In this document: positions 27,599-35,940 of the stretch, one piece after another
Layout of the letters: every line of letters starts with the position of its first letter
Numbering within the stretch: the first letter of the stretch is position 1
From: Sphingobacteriia bacterium
Lineage (GTDB): Bacteria > Bacteroidota > Bacteroidia > Bacteroidales > UBA7960
Direction: 5' to 3'
DNA: 64,000 nt
Assembly (NCBI GenBank): GCA_011390785.1
Contig: JAABRR010000009.1
Span: 87,266 to 151,265 of the forward strand
The notes under the pieces: generated by a model
Seen by the model: only the letters and a program-made list of their open reading frames with translations
Databases searched by the model: none
Told to the model about the DNA's origin: nothing
Program-made: the position numbers and the translations under genes

Positions 27599-28642
27599 AT
27601 GTGTATTAAAGGAAAAGTAAGATTTAGCAGTCCGTCGAATATTGCGATTGTGAAATATTGGGGAAAAGAACCCGGAGATCAGATCCCCATGAATCCTTCG
27701 TTGAGTATGACGCTTGATCACTGCAGAAGTTTTACTACAATAGATTATGTAATTAAAAAGGGTTACGAACCTCATATTGAAGTTGTTTTTGAAGGCAAAA
27801 GATCTATAGATATTGAGGCTAAATTACAGCGTTGGTTTACCAAAATATCCTATTTTTTTTCCTGGCTAAATTATGCAAGTTTGAAAGTGGAAAGTCACAA
27901 TAATTTTCCCCACTCTGCCGGTATTGCATCTTCGGCCAGTGGAATGAGCACTATGGCCATGTGTTTATCTGCCATTGATGCCCATTTGAATAACGGACAA
28001 ATGCCTGGTTTGGATGTTCAAAGCAATATTTCACGGTTAGGATCAGGCAGTGCTTCGCGCTCTGTCATGGGCCCCTGGGTTTTATGGGGTAAAACTGATC
28101 TCGTTGATGGCGCTTGCAACGAGCATGCCGTGGTAGTTCCCGATGTACATTCTTATTTTCATAATCTGAAAGATACCATTATTGTTGTAGATAAAGAGCC
28201 CAAACGCATAAGCAGTCGTGATGGGCATACCTTCATGGAATTGCACCCATGGCGCAAAGGGCGTATTGAACAAGCCCATCAAAACCTTGAATTGCTTATA
28301 AATGCCATGAAAAAAGGCGATTGGTCTTTGTTTCAAAAGGTAACAGAAAATGAAGCCCTGAGTCTTCATGCTCTTATGCTTGCCTCTGAAGGAGGAATTC
28401 TGCTATGGAAAGGGAATACTGTTGATTGGATGCATTATATACGCGATCAGCGTAAGAGAACAAGCTTGCCACTAACATTTACCCTTGATGCAGGAGCAAA
28501 TCTGCATCTATTATATCCTGCTGAAGTTAAAGATCAGGTTATGGATATTATTGAATCATCGCCTGTACCGCGTTTGGAAATTCTTCATGACCAAACTGGC
28601 AAAGGGCCTTTAATGTTGTTGGACGAATATGATCATTGCTGA
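27599..28642 (+). CDS. mvaD: Diphosphomevalonate decarboxylase
   Basis: MvaD converts mevalonate diphosphate to IPP with ATP-dependent decarboxylation. The 347-residue protein carries the signature SSPSNIAIVKYWGK (10-23), which includes the diphosphate-binding Lys/Tyr/Trp cluster. It also has MNPSLSMTLD (31-40), the ATP loop FPHSAGIASSASG (about 100-112) and RLGSGSASRSV (about 143-153). It lies 102 bases after the GHMP kinase gene. Its last 14 bases overlap the start of the mevalonate kinase gene, showing tight coupling. Confidence 0.94.
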   Translation: MCIKGKVRFSSPSNIAIVKYWGKEPGDQIPMNPSLSMTLDHCRSFTTIDYVIKKGYEPHIEVVFEGKRSIDIEAKLQRWFTKISYFFSWLNYASLKVESHNNFPHSAGIASSASGMSTMAMCLSAIDAHLNNGQMPGLDVQSNISRLGSGSASRSVMGPWVLWGKTDLVDGACNEHAVVVPDVHSYFHNLKDTIIVVDKEPKRISSRDGHTFMELHPWRKGRIEQAHQNLELLINAMKKGDWSLFQKVTENEALSLHALMLASEGGILLWKGNTVDWMHYIRDQRKRTSLPLTFTLDAGANLHLLYPAEVKDQVMDIIESSPVPRLEILHDQTGKGPLMLLDEYDHC

Positions 28643-29573
28643 GAAAAGAGATTTTTTTGCCAAGATTCTTCTGTTTGGCGAGTATAGTATTATTGATGGT
28701 GGACAGGCTCTAATCCTTCCGCTCAAGAAATTCTCAGGCCATATCGATTTTTTTGCCGAAAACTCTAATAATAGAAATACAGCAGCAGATTCAAACGATT
28801 CTATCCGTAGATACCTAAAGTATTTGCAGGAATTAGATAAATTAAAAAAATTTACCTTTCCTCTCGATCTGGAATCCCTGGAAAGCGATCTTGCCAAAGG
28901 TTTGTTTTTCAAAAGTAATATTCCTCAGGGCTATGGTGCAGGAAGCAGCGGGTCTTTGGTAGCAGCTTTGTTTTATCACTACTCCTTGTCAGGGATTGAA
29001 CTAAATTTCCGTAAGTTCAATATTGATTTTGATAATCTCCGGAAACAACTGGCTTTGATGGAATCATGGTTTCATGGTAACTCGTCGGGCCTTGACCCCC
29101 TGAGCAGCCTGATGGGAAAGCCATTTATTCTGGATGTCAATAAAAAAATCCGGTTCCAGAAAATATCTGTTAACTCAAACGGCTCACGCCCTGCAGTTTT
29201 TTTGGTTGATACCGGCCAACCAGGTAAAACCAAACCCCTTGTAGATTGGTTCCGAAAAGAAAAATTACATAAAAGGCTTAATGCCCTTCTGTTAAATGAT
29301 CTGAGTAACGAAACACTTACTGCATTCTTAGATAAGGATGACTGGCTTTTCTGGAATTATCTGGCCCAATTGTCTATTTTTCAACTTGAAAACATGAAAC
29401 CCATGATCCCTGAAACTATTCGTGAATTGTGGGATGAAGGCCTTTACAGTAAGCAATACAATTTAAAGCTTTGCGGCTCAGGCGGTGGAGGTTTTGTTTT
29501 GGGTTTTTGCAAAGATTATCCCTTTGTAAAAGAGATGTTCGATAAGTCGGGTTTTCGATCTTTTTTGATGTAA
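28629..29573 (+). CDS. mvk: Mevalonate kinase
   Basis: This 314-residue GHMP kinase is predicted to phosphorylate mevalonate. Visible elements are AKILLFGEYSIIDGGQALILP (11-31), typical of mevalonate kinases, the ATP loop PQGYGAGSSGSLVAA (about 98-112), SWFHGNSSGLDPLSS (the substrate/catalytic Asp segment) and the C-terminal KLCGSGGGGFVLGF. The ATG lies 14 bases inside mvaD. It is the last gene of the cluster and is convergent with the SAM/NACHT/TPR gene, with 19 bases between stop codons and no clear terminator. Confidence 0.9.
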   Translation: MIIAEKRDFFAKILLFGEYSIIDGGQALILPLKKFSGHIDFFAENSNNRNTAADSNDSIRRYLKYLQELDKLKKFTFPLDLESLESDLAKGLFFKSNIPQGYGAGSSGSLVAALFYHYSLSGIELNFRKFNIDFDNLRKQLALMESWFHGNSSGLDPLSSLMGKPFILDVNKKIRFQKISVNSNGSRPAVFLVDTGQPGKTKPLVDWFRKEKLHKRLNALLLNDLSNETLTAFLDKDDWLFWNYLAQLSIFQLENMKPMIPETIRELWDEGLYSKQYNLKLCGSGGGGFVLGFCKDYPFVKEMFDKSGFRSFLM

Positions 29574-29592
29574 TATTTCCAGCAAAACCTTC

Positions 29593-32500
29593 TTAATTCC
29601 ATGCAAATATTTCCCTGTTCAGGGGTACTTTCTCCATAAACGTGCTTTTAAGTTGCTCATCCTGAATTTTTTCAGCCCGTTCGGTTATAATGGATTTTGC
29701 CTTTTCTGCAAACTCTTTGGCTTTTTGGCTATCTCCCAAAGCATTTAAAATTATGGCATGATTAAACCAGGCCCGTTGCAGGTCTTCCACAACATCATAG
29801 CCGGATAGGATTTCGATTGCCTTTGATGAGAGTTCCATTGCGGAGTCTTTATTTCCCAATTCCAGTTCGGCCCTGGCCAGACCCGAAACATCCATCATTT
29901 CAAAGCTTTCTGTTTTTAGTTGCTGTCGAATAGCAATTCCTTTTTTAAATTCTTTTCTGGCATCATCAGGTCTGTTCATTTCCAAAAATATATAACCTTT
30001 GTTGTTACACGTAAGTCCCATAATATAAGGCTGACGGATAGTTTCGTTGATTGCATTGGCCTGTTGGTAAAACTCAAGTGCTTTTTCAGGATTACCACTC
30101 CACCATGATGCGGTTCCCAGGCTGTTGAGTGCTTTTCCCAGCCCTTTCTGGTCGTTGAGTTGGGTAAGAATTTGCCTGGTTTTGTTGAGATGGATAAAAG
30201 CTTCTTCTGACAAGCCCAGGCCCCGAAGGATTATGCCCATGTGGTTGTGAGCTTCAGCCAGATTGCGCGGGCTATTTGCCTTTTCAAACAGGATAAGAGC
30301 CTGCTTCAGACTTTCCATAGCAGGGATGTCCTGAAATTTTTGCCATTGATTAATACCCATAGCCGAATAGCATCTGGCCATTTGTGCCGGCAAATGAACC
30401 TTTTCAAATAATGGGATGGCTTTTTTGAAAGAGTCAATAGCTTCATCAAATTGATCAATATGTCGCAAACACCATCCTTTGGCAACAGCTACTGATGCAA
30501 GGGCTGCATAGTCGTTGGGGTTGGTAAAATGATCCGATTTTTCGAAGTACCATAGTGCTTCTGCATATTCACCTTCATGCTGAAAAATTTCGCCAACATA
30601 AACAAGCATTTTCCAGGGTTGTACCGGCAGATCTTCATATTGAAGATATTTTTCGGCACTTTTTCGCGTAAGGGTTTTTAAGATATCTGCTTTTTCAGCA
30701 CTACGGTAAGCCACCAGATCAAAATGACGGGCATCTTTACCACATAGAGAAATAAACAACGTATTGGTAACGAGCTCATCCAGTTCATTGGCAAGATTAG
30801 CCTGCTGAAGGTGTTGGGGCAGCATTTTCAGGGCATAGGTTTGTTCAAAACCCTGCATATCGGGCCAGGATGAAAGGTAAGCTGCCCATTTTTCTGCGTA
30901 TAAACGAGTGGATGTGATTATTGATAGTTGCAGGTATTCTGCAAAACTAAAATGAAACAACCGGTAAAAAACAACGGAATCATCATCTTTATAATCGATC
31001 CCTTTTTCGTTTACGGGGATGGTATCAAGATACTGGCCTATGTAGCGGATACACCAATCGAAACGTAATGGACTTAGATTCAGGCATTCGCAAAGCTGAT
31101 TGCGGGTAACAGGTTCCCGGGCGGTAAGAATGGCTCCCAAAACATCGTATATGTCTTGCAGTTTGTCAGGATCATCGGTAAATTTTTCTTTGAGCCTTTC
31201 AAAGTTGCCGTGATACCATTGGTTAAGGCTTTTGTTTTCCTTCAGGTAATTACTTATTTGATCTGCCGGCAAGTCATCTTCCAACATTGAAGTGCAGATT
31301 TGTTTTAAGAAGAGAAAATTCCATCGGGCCAGATCGGCTATTTCCTTTTGTTTGCTTAACGGAATTTTTTCACCCAGTTTTTCGGCCACAAACTGGTAAG
31401 CATCCTGTTTGTTTTCTTCGGTATCGGCTTTTAAAACAAAGCTCTGATAATCTTCCCTTTGCGATAATTTCCCGGTAATGGTACTCTGTGGCCTGGTGCT
31501 TACAGCAAAATAGATTTGCGGGGGAATAAAACCGGGTAATATATCGGTAATGGTTTGTCCATCGCTGGCTGGCAAGGCTTCATCAATAGCATCGAGTACA
31601 ATGTATTCTCTTTGCCCGGGTTTGAGCATGGCAGAGATGGTGTGAAGAAGATTTTCGAACTGCATGCGGGTATCTTTGGCACCGGTAGGTGGATTCTCAT
31701 TTTCTATGTTGTATTTTTTAAGCAGGAAATGAAACAGGCTCGATATACATTCATCAGGATCAGTTACATTGGAAGAAGCCCTGAAGAAGAAGTGTGGCGT
31801 ACCTTGAGTCGGATCAATAAGATTGGCCATGACGGCTGATTTTCCAATGCCCGGTTCGCCCAGCAAAGTAAATACCCCTTTGTCGTTTTGGGCAAAAAAC
31901 TCTTCAAAGCGCTCAAATACAAATTTCCGTCCGGTAATGTGTGAATATGAGTCGAGCAAAGCAGAAAAATTCCGTACATGTTTGTCTATCGATAGTACCG
32001 ATGCATGAAAAGCATTAAAAACCTTAAGCAACATGGATTCCTGAAAAATTTTCTCGAGAATGACTATGGGTTTATCACTTGCTGTCCGCACACCAAGTTC
32101 ATAATCAAGCATGTAAAGGTTTCTCTTTTTTTTGTTTTTCGAATAACTCTTCTGGCTGTCATAATACAGGAATGTGGGTTGGTTTTGCTCGTTACCGTTT
32201 TCAAGCATAAAAAACGGTTCTACTCCTAAAAACTTATTTTGCAAAACAAAACCGGGCTTTCCAATATTTTCCGGGTTGTATTTTCCTTCAATAATAGAAT
32301 GATTGATACCACTCCATTTTTTTGCAGAAGCTTCATTCAATGGCTCAACAACTGGAAAATCGCCAAGAAACCGGGTTTGCAGCATAAGTTCCTGGAAAGG
32401 TTGTATCCTTTGTCCGAGTTCTTTTTTGTATTGTTTTTCTGAAAGTCTTGCTCCGTGGTGTATTTCATTTCGAAACTTCACAAAATCTATAAGCTGAAGC

Positions 32501-33120
32501 AGATGGGACGTTGGAGTTATTTTCTCTCCCTTGATATTGAAGAAAGTACCGAAAAGCTTTTGCGTTAATATATTGTCATCTTTTATTATATGCATTAACT
32601 GGTCGAGCATTGTAACCCAGGTTCCTGATGAAGGCCTGGCAAGATTTCGCAACAAAGCAATGTCATTATCATTACTTCTTTTGGGCGATTGCAAGTAAAG
32701 GCTCAGCCCGTATATCACGAAGCTTTTTAAACTCGCTTCAATAGCATCTTTATAGAAGGAAACCCTGTCCCACCAGGAGAAATTTCCCTTTAAACTTTCT
32801 TCCAGTTGCTTTATACGCCATGCTGCCGGATAGGGAAACTGATCGTACATGAATTCTTTTTTTTGTGGTTTTGCACCTGTCTTTCCGGGAATCGAAATGT
32901 CTTCTTCCAAGGTTTCCAATTGGGAAGTATCTCCTGAATTCCTTTTTAGCCAATCAATCTGCTCCATCAGGTATTTTCTGTCGGGTAAGGATTCAATACC
33001 CATTTCCAACAGATCGTATCTGTCTATATGTGGAAGGTATTCAAAAGTTACCTGGTGGTTGTTAAAATATTTGGCATATTTTTCTTTCCCGATTTGGGTG
33101 AGCCATTGGTAGATATCCAT
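29593..33120 (-). CDS. SAM / HEPN-like / NACHT-type NTPase / TPR multidomain protein
   Basis: This 1,175-residue protein has four recognisable parts. Residues 1-60 are a sterile alpha motif domain of the kind found before cyclase or ATPase modules in bacterial signalling proteins. Residues about 150-260 are a helical region with FRNEIHHG (216-223), an R-x4-H motif like that of HEPN domains (R217, H222). Residues about 395-700 are a STAND/NACHT-like P-loop NTPase with Walker A GEPGIGKS (421-428), Walker B YIVLDAIDEA (506-515) and STRPQST. Residues about 810-1165 are roughly eight TPR repeats. The layout is that of a sensor (TPR), a switch (NTPase) and N-terminal effector or adaptor domains, seen in bacterial immune and signalling STAND proteins. 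No protease, TIR or nuclease active site beyond the HEPN-like motif is visible. It is divergent from the next two genes. Confidence 0.8.
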   Translation of the reverse strand: MDIYQWLTQIGKEKYAKYFNNHQVTFEYLPHIDRYDLLEMGIESLPDRKYLMEQIDWLKRNSGDTSQLETLEEDISIPGKTGAKPQKKEFMYDQFPYPAAWRIKQLEESLKGNFSWWDRVSFYKDAIEASLKSFVIYGLSLYLQSPKRSNDNDIALLRNLARPSSGTWVTMLDQLMHIIKDDNILTQKLFGTFFNIKGEKITPTSHLLQLIDFVKFRNEIHHGARLSEKQYKKELGQRIQPFQELMLQTRFLGDFPVVEPLNEASAKKWSGINHSIIEGKYNPENIGKPGFVLQNKFLGVEPFFMLENGNEQNQPTFLYYDSQKSYSKNKKKRNLYMLDYELGVRTASDKPIVILEKIFQESMLLKVFNAFHASVLSIDKHVRNFSALLDSYSHITGRKFVFERFEEFFAQNDKGVFTLLGEPGIGKSAVMANLIDPTQGTPHFFFRASSNVTDPDECISSLFHFLLKKYNIENENPPTGAKDTRMQFENLLHTISAMLKPGQREYIVLDAIDEALPASDGQTITDILPGFIPPQIYFAVSTRPQSTITGKLSQREDYQSFVLKADTEENKQDAYQFVAEKLGEKIPLSKQKEIADLARWNFLFLKQICTSMLEDDLPADQISNYLKENKSLNQWYHGNFERLKEKFTDDPDKLQDIYDVLGAILTAREPVTRNQLCECLNLSPLRFDWCIRYIGQYLDTIPVNEKGIDYKDDDSVVFYRLFHFSFAEYLQLSIITSTRLYAEKWAAYLSSWPDMQGFEQTYALKMLPQHLQQANLANELDELVTNTLFISLCGKDARHFDLVAYRSAEKADILKTLTRKSAEKYLQYEDLPVQPWKMLVYVGEIFQHEGEYAEALWYFEKSDHFTNPNDYAALASVAVAKGWCLRHIDQFDEAIDSFKKAIPLFEKVHLPAQMARCYSAMGINQWQKFQDIPAMESLKQALILFEKANSPRNLAEAHNHMGIILRGLGLSEEAFIHLNKTRQILTQLNDQKGLGKALNSLGTASWWSGNPEKALEFYQQANAINETIRQPYIMGLTCNNKGYIFLEMNRPDDARKEFKKGIAIRQQLKTESFEMMDVSGLARAELELGNKDSAMELSSKAIEILSGYDVVEDLQRAWFNHAIILNALGDSQKAKEFAEKAKSIITERAEKIQDEQLKSTFMEKVPLNREIFAWN

Positions 33121-33173
33121 ATTTATTGGTATTTATTTTCCTTAATTGGCGTTTTTTTGCAAGCATTAATTAA

Positions 33174-33181
33174 CAAATTTA
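33174..33181 (-). promoter_or_regulatory. Bacteroidota -7 promoter box for the SAM/NACHT/TPR gene
   Basis: TAAATTTG on the minus strand matches TAnnTTTG and lies 53 bases upstream of the ATG at 33120. Confidence 0.4.
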
Positions 33182-33263
33182 CACAACTAATAAAATATAA
33201 GTGCCGTTAAGCAAAGTTTTTTGTAATTTGGGCAAAAAATATTCTGTTAATAAAAGAAATGTG

Positions 33264-34550
33264 ATGGATCAGGTAGCTGAAACGATTCCCAAACAGGCCT
33301 ATACAATTTTTTGCAGTGCTTTCCGGTACAATGAGAAAAACTCACGTACCGCAGAACCTGAGTGTTTGATGCCCTGGCAGGCCCATGTATTCAGAGATAA
33401 TCAGCCTAATACCCGCTATGATGATATTTCTGCTCTTAAAAGCAAGGAACTGGAGGCTGATTTTCGCGATTATTTTTATGGATCCTTCACTGATTGTTTG
33501 CTTGGGAAAAGCTTTAAACTTCCCGAGTCTTTACTTCCCGCCTATACATGCCCGGTAAAGCAGATACTGGCCACCTGTTCGCATGAGATGGAAGTAAGTT
33601 ATATTGACTATTATTTGTTTCCTAATAATATAGGTATAGTTGCATTCAAGGTGAATTATCAGCAGAAGTCTTTCGATGATATATCTTTTCTTATCAATAA
33701 AATCCGCTCATTAGATCATTCGGATATGTTATTTGCCCGTAAAAATCTCCCCTTTATTGTGGAAGAAGCGCTAATGAATGGCAATAAGTTCAAATCTTTT
33801 ACGGTAATTGAACATGATCTGAACTTTTCTTCAAATTATTCTGCTGATCAATTGTTGTTTGATATGGCTACCTGCTCGCCGGTGGGTGCCGCCGCAGGTA
33901 AAGGGAAAGTTCCATTGCTGCAGCCATCCGAACAGTATTTTAATGAAACAATCACCAACAACAAGATATCAGTATTTGAAAATTGGTCAGCATTGGCATT
34001 GTTCGATACCTTTACTGTTTTGCATAAGGGAAGCGTTTACAATTATAACTGGGAAACCAAATATTTCAGGTTTATTTATGTATTAACACTTTATGCCAAG
34101 AATTATCTGATAGAATTGAACCGGGTTTTTCATGATCCTTTGGATAATAATCTTTATGAGAATGATTTTTATACCTTCGACAGGGATTTCAATTTTGATC
34201 AGATTTCCTATAACTTTCTTCCCCAATACATTTATGAGCAAATCAGAAAAAGCTTAAACCTTGATAAGGAATCAGAAAAGCTAAAAATTGCTATTGATCG
34301 CGACACAGCGGTAAAGGATAAAATACACAAGGCAAGGGAAGAAGAGAATGAAAAACGGATTAATACGGCTCTTTTAATCGTTGCTTTTTTGGCCATAGTT
34401 TCTGCCGTTTGGGATGGCTCAGAATGGGCTGCCAGTGTGTTTGGCCTGGAAAGAAGCTTGTTGTACAGTGCCCTAAGCAGTGCTTTTATGGTAGTTATTG
34501 TTGTAACGATAATTATTCTGTTGAGAAGGAAATATGGAAAAGCAAAATAG
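33264..34550 (+). CDS. Unknown protein with C-terminal coiled coil and two transmembrane helices
   Basis: I do not recognise this family. From the ATG at 33264 it has 428 residues; an in-frame GTG at 33201 would add 21. I prefer the ATG because the extra stretch is basic and lies where a promoter for this gene is expected. Residues 1 to about 330 look soluble and mixed alpha/beta with no motif I know. Residues about 330-365 (DKESEKLKIAIDRD ... REEENEKR) are charged and coiled-coil-like. They are followed by two hydrophobic helices (about 367-383 and 400-420) and a short basic tail. The tail layout recalls CorA-like channels, but no GMN motif is present. The gene overlaps the next ORF by 17 bases and is divergent from the NACHT/TPR gene. 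Confidence 0.7.
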   Translation: MDQVAETIPKQAYTIFCSAFRYNEKNSRTAEPECLMPWQAHVFRDNQPNTRYDDISALKSKELEADFRDYFYGSFTDCLLGKSFKLPESLLPAYTCPVKQILATCSHEMEVSYIDYYLFPNNIGIVAFKVNYQQKSFDDISFLINKIRSLDHSDMLFARKNLPFIVEEALMNGNKFKSFTVIEHDLNFSSNYSADQLLFDMATCSPVGAAAGKGKVPLLQPSEQYFNETITNNKISVFENWSALALFDTFTVLHKGSVYNYNWETKYFRFIYVLTLYAKNYLIELNRVFHDPLDNNLYENDFYTFDRDFNFDQISYNFLPQYIYEQIRKSLNLDKESEKLKIAIDRDTAVKDKIHKAREEENEKRINTALLIVAFLAIVSAVWDGSEWAASVFGLERSLLYSALSSAFMVVIVVTIIILLRRKYGKAK

Positions 34551-35115
34551 GATTTTTACCCCTGAACGGCAATATCATTGTTTATTGCATTTTTCGGAAG
34601 TTCCGGAAGATTATTTGATCGAATTGTGCAAAATCACCGGCCATTCGCTTGCAGAAGCTCATGAACTGATGAATGCACCCGGCAGTAAATTTCAGGTCAA
34701 TTGGATTGAGAGCCCCCTTTCTCTCTGGGAAAAGCTACCTGAGTTCGCTCAATTTATTGTAAGAGAGCAGGTTCGAAAAGATGGAAACAAGCATATTGCG
34801 TTTAATTTTCCTAAAAAGTTATACCCCACCGGTATTGGGTTTGACGGTATTATTGCCAAAGATCAACTCCCTTCCAACTTGCTTACGCGTATTCAGTATG
34901 TGCTACGCAATGGTTTTGAAGTTGCTACTGTTAAAATAGATAACACGCCAGTAACTTATGAGTTGCATCTGATAATGGGTTCTGGAAATCCGGAATCTGT
35001 AATCACTATGTTTCCCGGAACCTATGCCCCTCCTTTTCCCAAAAAGGAGTTTCAAACAGAAGAGGATTTTTTGAATAACATGTCCTTCTGGGAAAATCAT
35101 TTGATGGTTTTATAG
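34534..35115 (+). CDS. Unknown small protein translationally coupled to the membrane protein
   Basis: The 193-residue product has no family I can name. It has no signal peptide or membrane segment and looks cytosolic. The C-terminal half contains a run of predicted beta strands (FEVATVKIDN, YELHLIMG, SVITMFPGTYAPPFP). This run is reminiscent of the last sheet of BECR-type RNases and related toxins, where a V-I-T-x-F/Y-P ending is common; this is weak, pattern-level evidence only. It starts 17 bases inside the preceding membrane-protein gene, so the two are almost certainly co-translated and probably act together. No terminator is obvious after it. Confidence 0.7.
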   Translation: MEKQNRIFTPERQYHCLLHFSEVPEDYLIELCKITGHSLAEAHELMNAPGSKFQVNWIESPLSLWEKLPEFAQFIVREQVRKDGNKHIAFNFPKKLYPTGIGFDGIIAKDQLPSNLLTRIQYVLRNGFEVATVKIDNTPVTYELHLIMGSGNPESVITMFPGTYAPPFPKKEFQTEEDFLNNMSFWENHLMVL

Positions 35116-35940
35116 AAATTGGCCCTGAACTAATACTTTTCGAAGACTTGTCCCGCTAAGAATAAACTGAGTTTGGTACATGGTAATCAATCAAGGTGCT
35201 TTTCCCGGTTTGCCTGGCGCCTCAGAAGAAAATGCTTTCTGCATCCGAATTTATAAATATTTGCTTTTTGGTGCACATACCAGAATAGTGAAAGGGTATT
35301 AGAATTATTCAAAATACTATGCAAATTTAAAACCATACTTTAAATATACATGTGAATTTAAAGTAGCACTTTAGATTTTCATGATTTAAATGATCCGGAA
35401 TTATTTTGTAAGTGGATTTGTATAAACCGGATTTTTTTGGGGGCTGAATGAAATTTAGCTTCGCTGAGCTCCCTTTGGTTGTTTTCAATTTCGCTTTTTT
35501 TATGATGTAGCACGAATCAAAATTTATTTTTATTGCGCTGTCACCAGATTATTTCCTCCGGTTTGCCTTTCGTGGACAGCGCACTGTTCACATTGTTCGC
35601 CATTAACTAAAAAGATTATCACCCCTAACGGGGCTGGGAGCAATGAATTACAGAACAAGTCAGTCAAATTGGTTTTCTTTTCCATTGCCGTCAGTTTTAA
35701 CTGACGAATTAAAATGTGCACAACACCAGAGCGGGACTTTTGTCCCATTACAAATAAGTTTATCAAAAAAAAGCCATAAATAAATATCTTTTATTTTTCA
35801 AAAGTCATTTTTTACTGTATCATTGTGTTCGTTTTGACGGCAGATCATAAATGCCAGTTAAACAGAATAAATAAGATTAGGGTTCGTCTTATAGGAAATA
35901 ATTTCTTTTACTTCAATGATGACAAAAAACAGCCAACAAA
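35116..35940. other. Repeat-rich intergenic region without a gene
   Basis: About 825 bases without a supported gene. It contains an AT-rich stretch (35116-35520), a cluster of palindromic repeats (35534-35746, listed separately) and the leader of the interrupted ion-channel gene. The short ORFs here are translations of repeat DNA. Confidence 0.6.
35534..35746. repeat. Cluster of palindromic intergenic repeats
   Basis: Three separate inverted repeats lie in tandem: TGCGCTGTC (35534-35542) with GACAGCGCA (35575-35583), CGTCAGTT-TT-AACTGACG (35689-35706) and GGGAC-TTTT-GTCCC (35733-35746). Between them is a short CCCC...GGGG hairpin near 35622. They look like a mosaic of short dispersed palindromic units. 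Confidence 0.6.
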
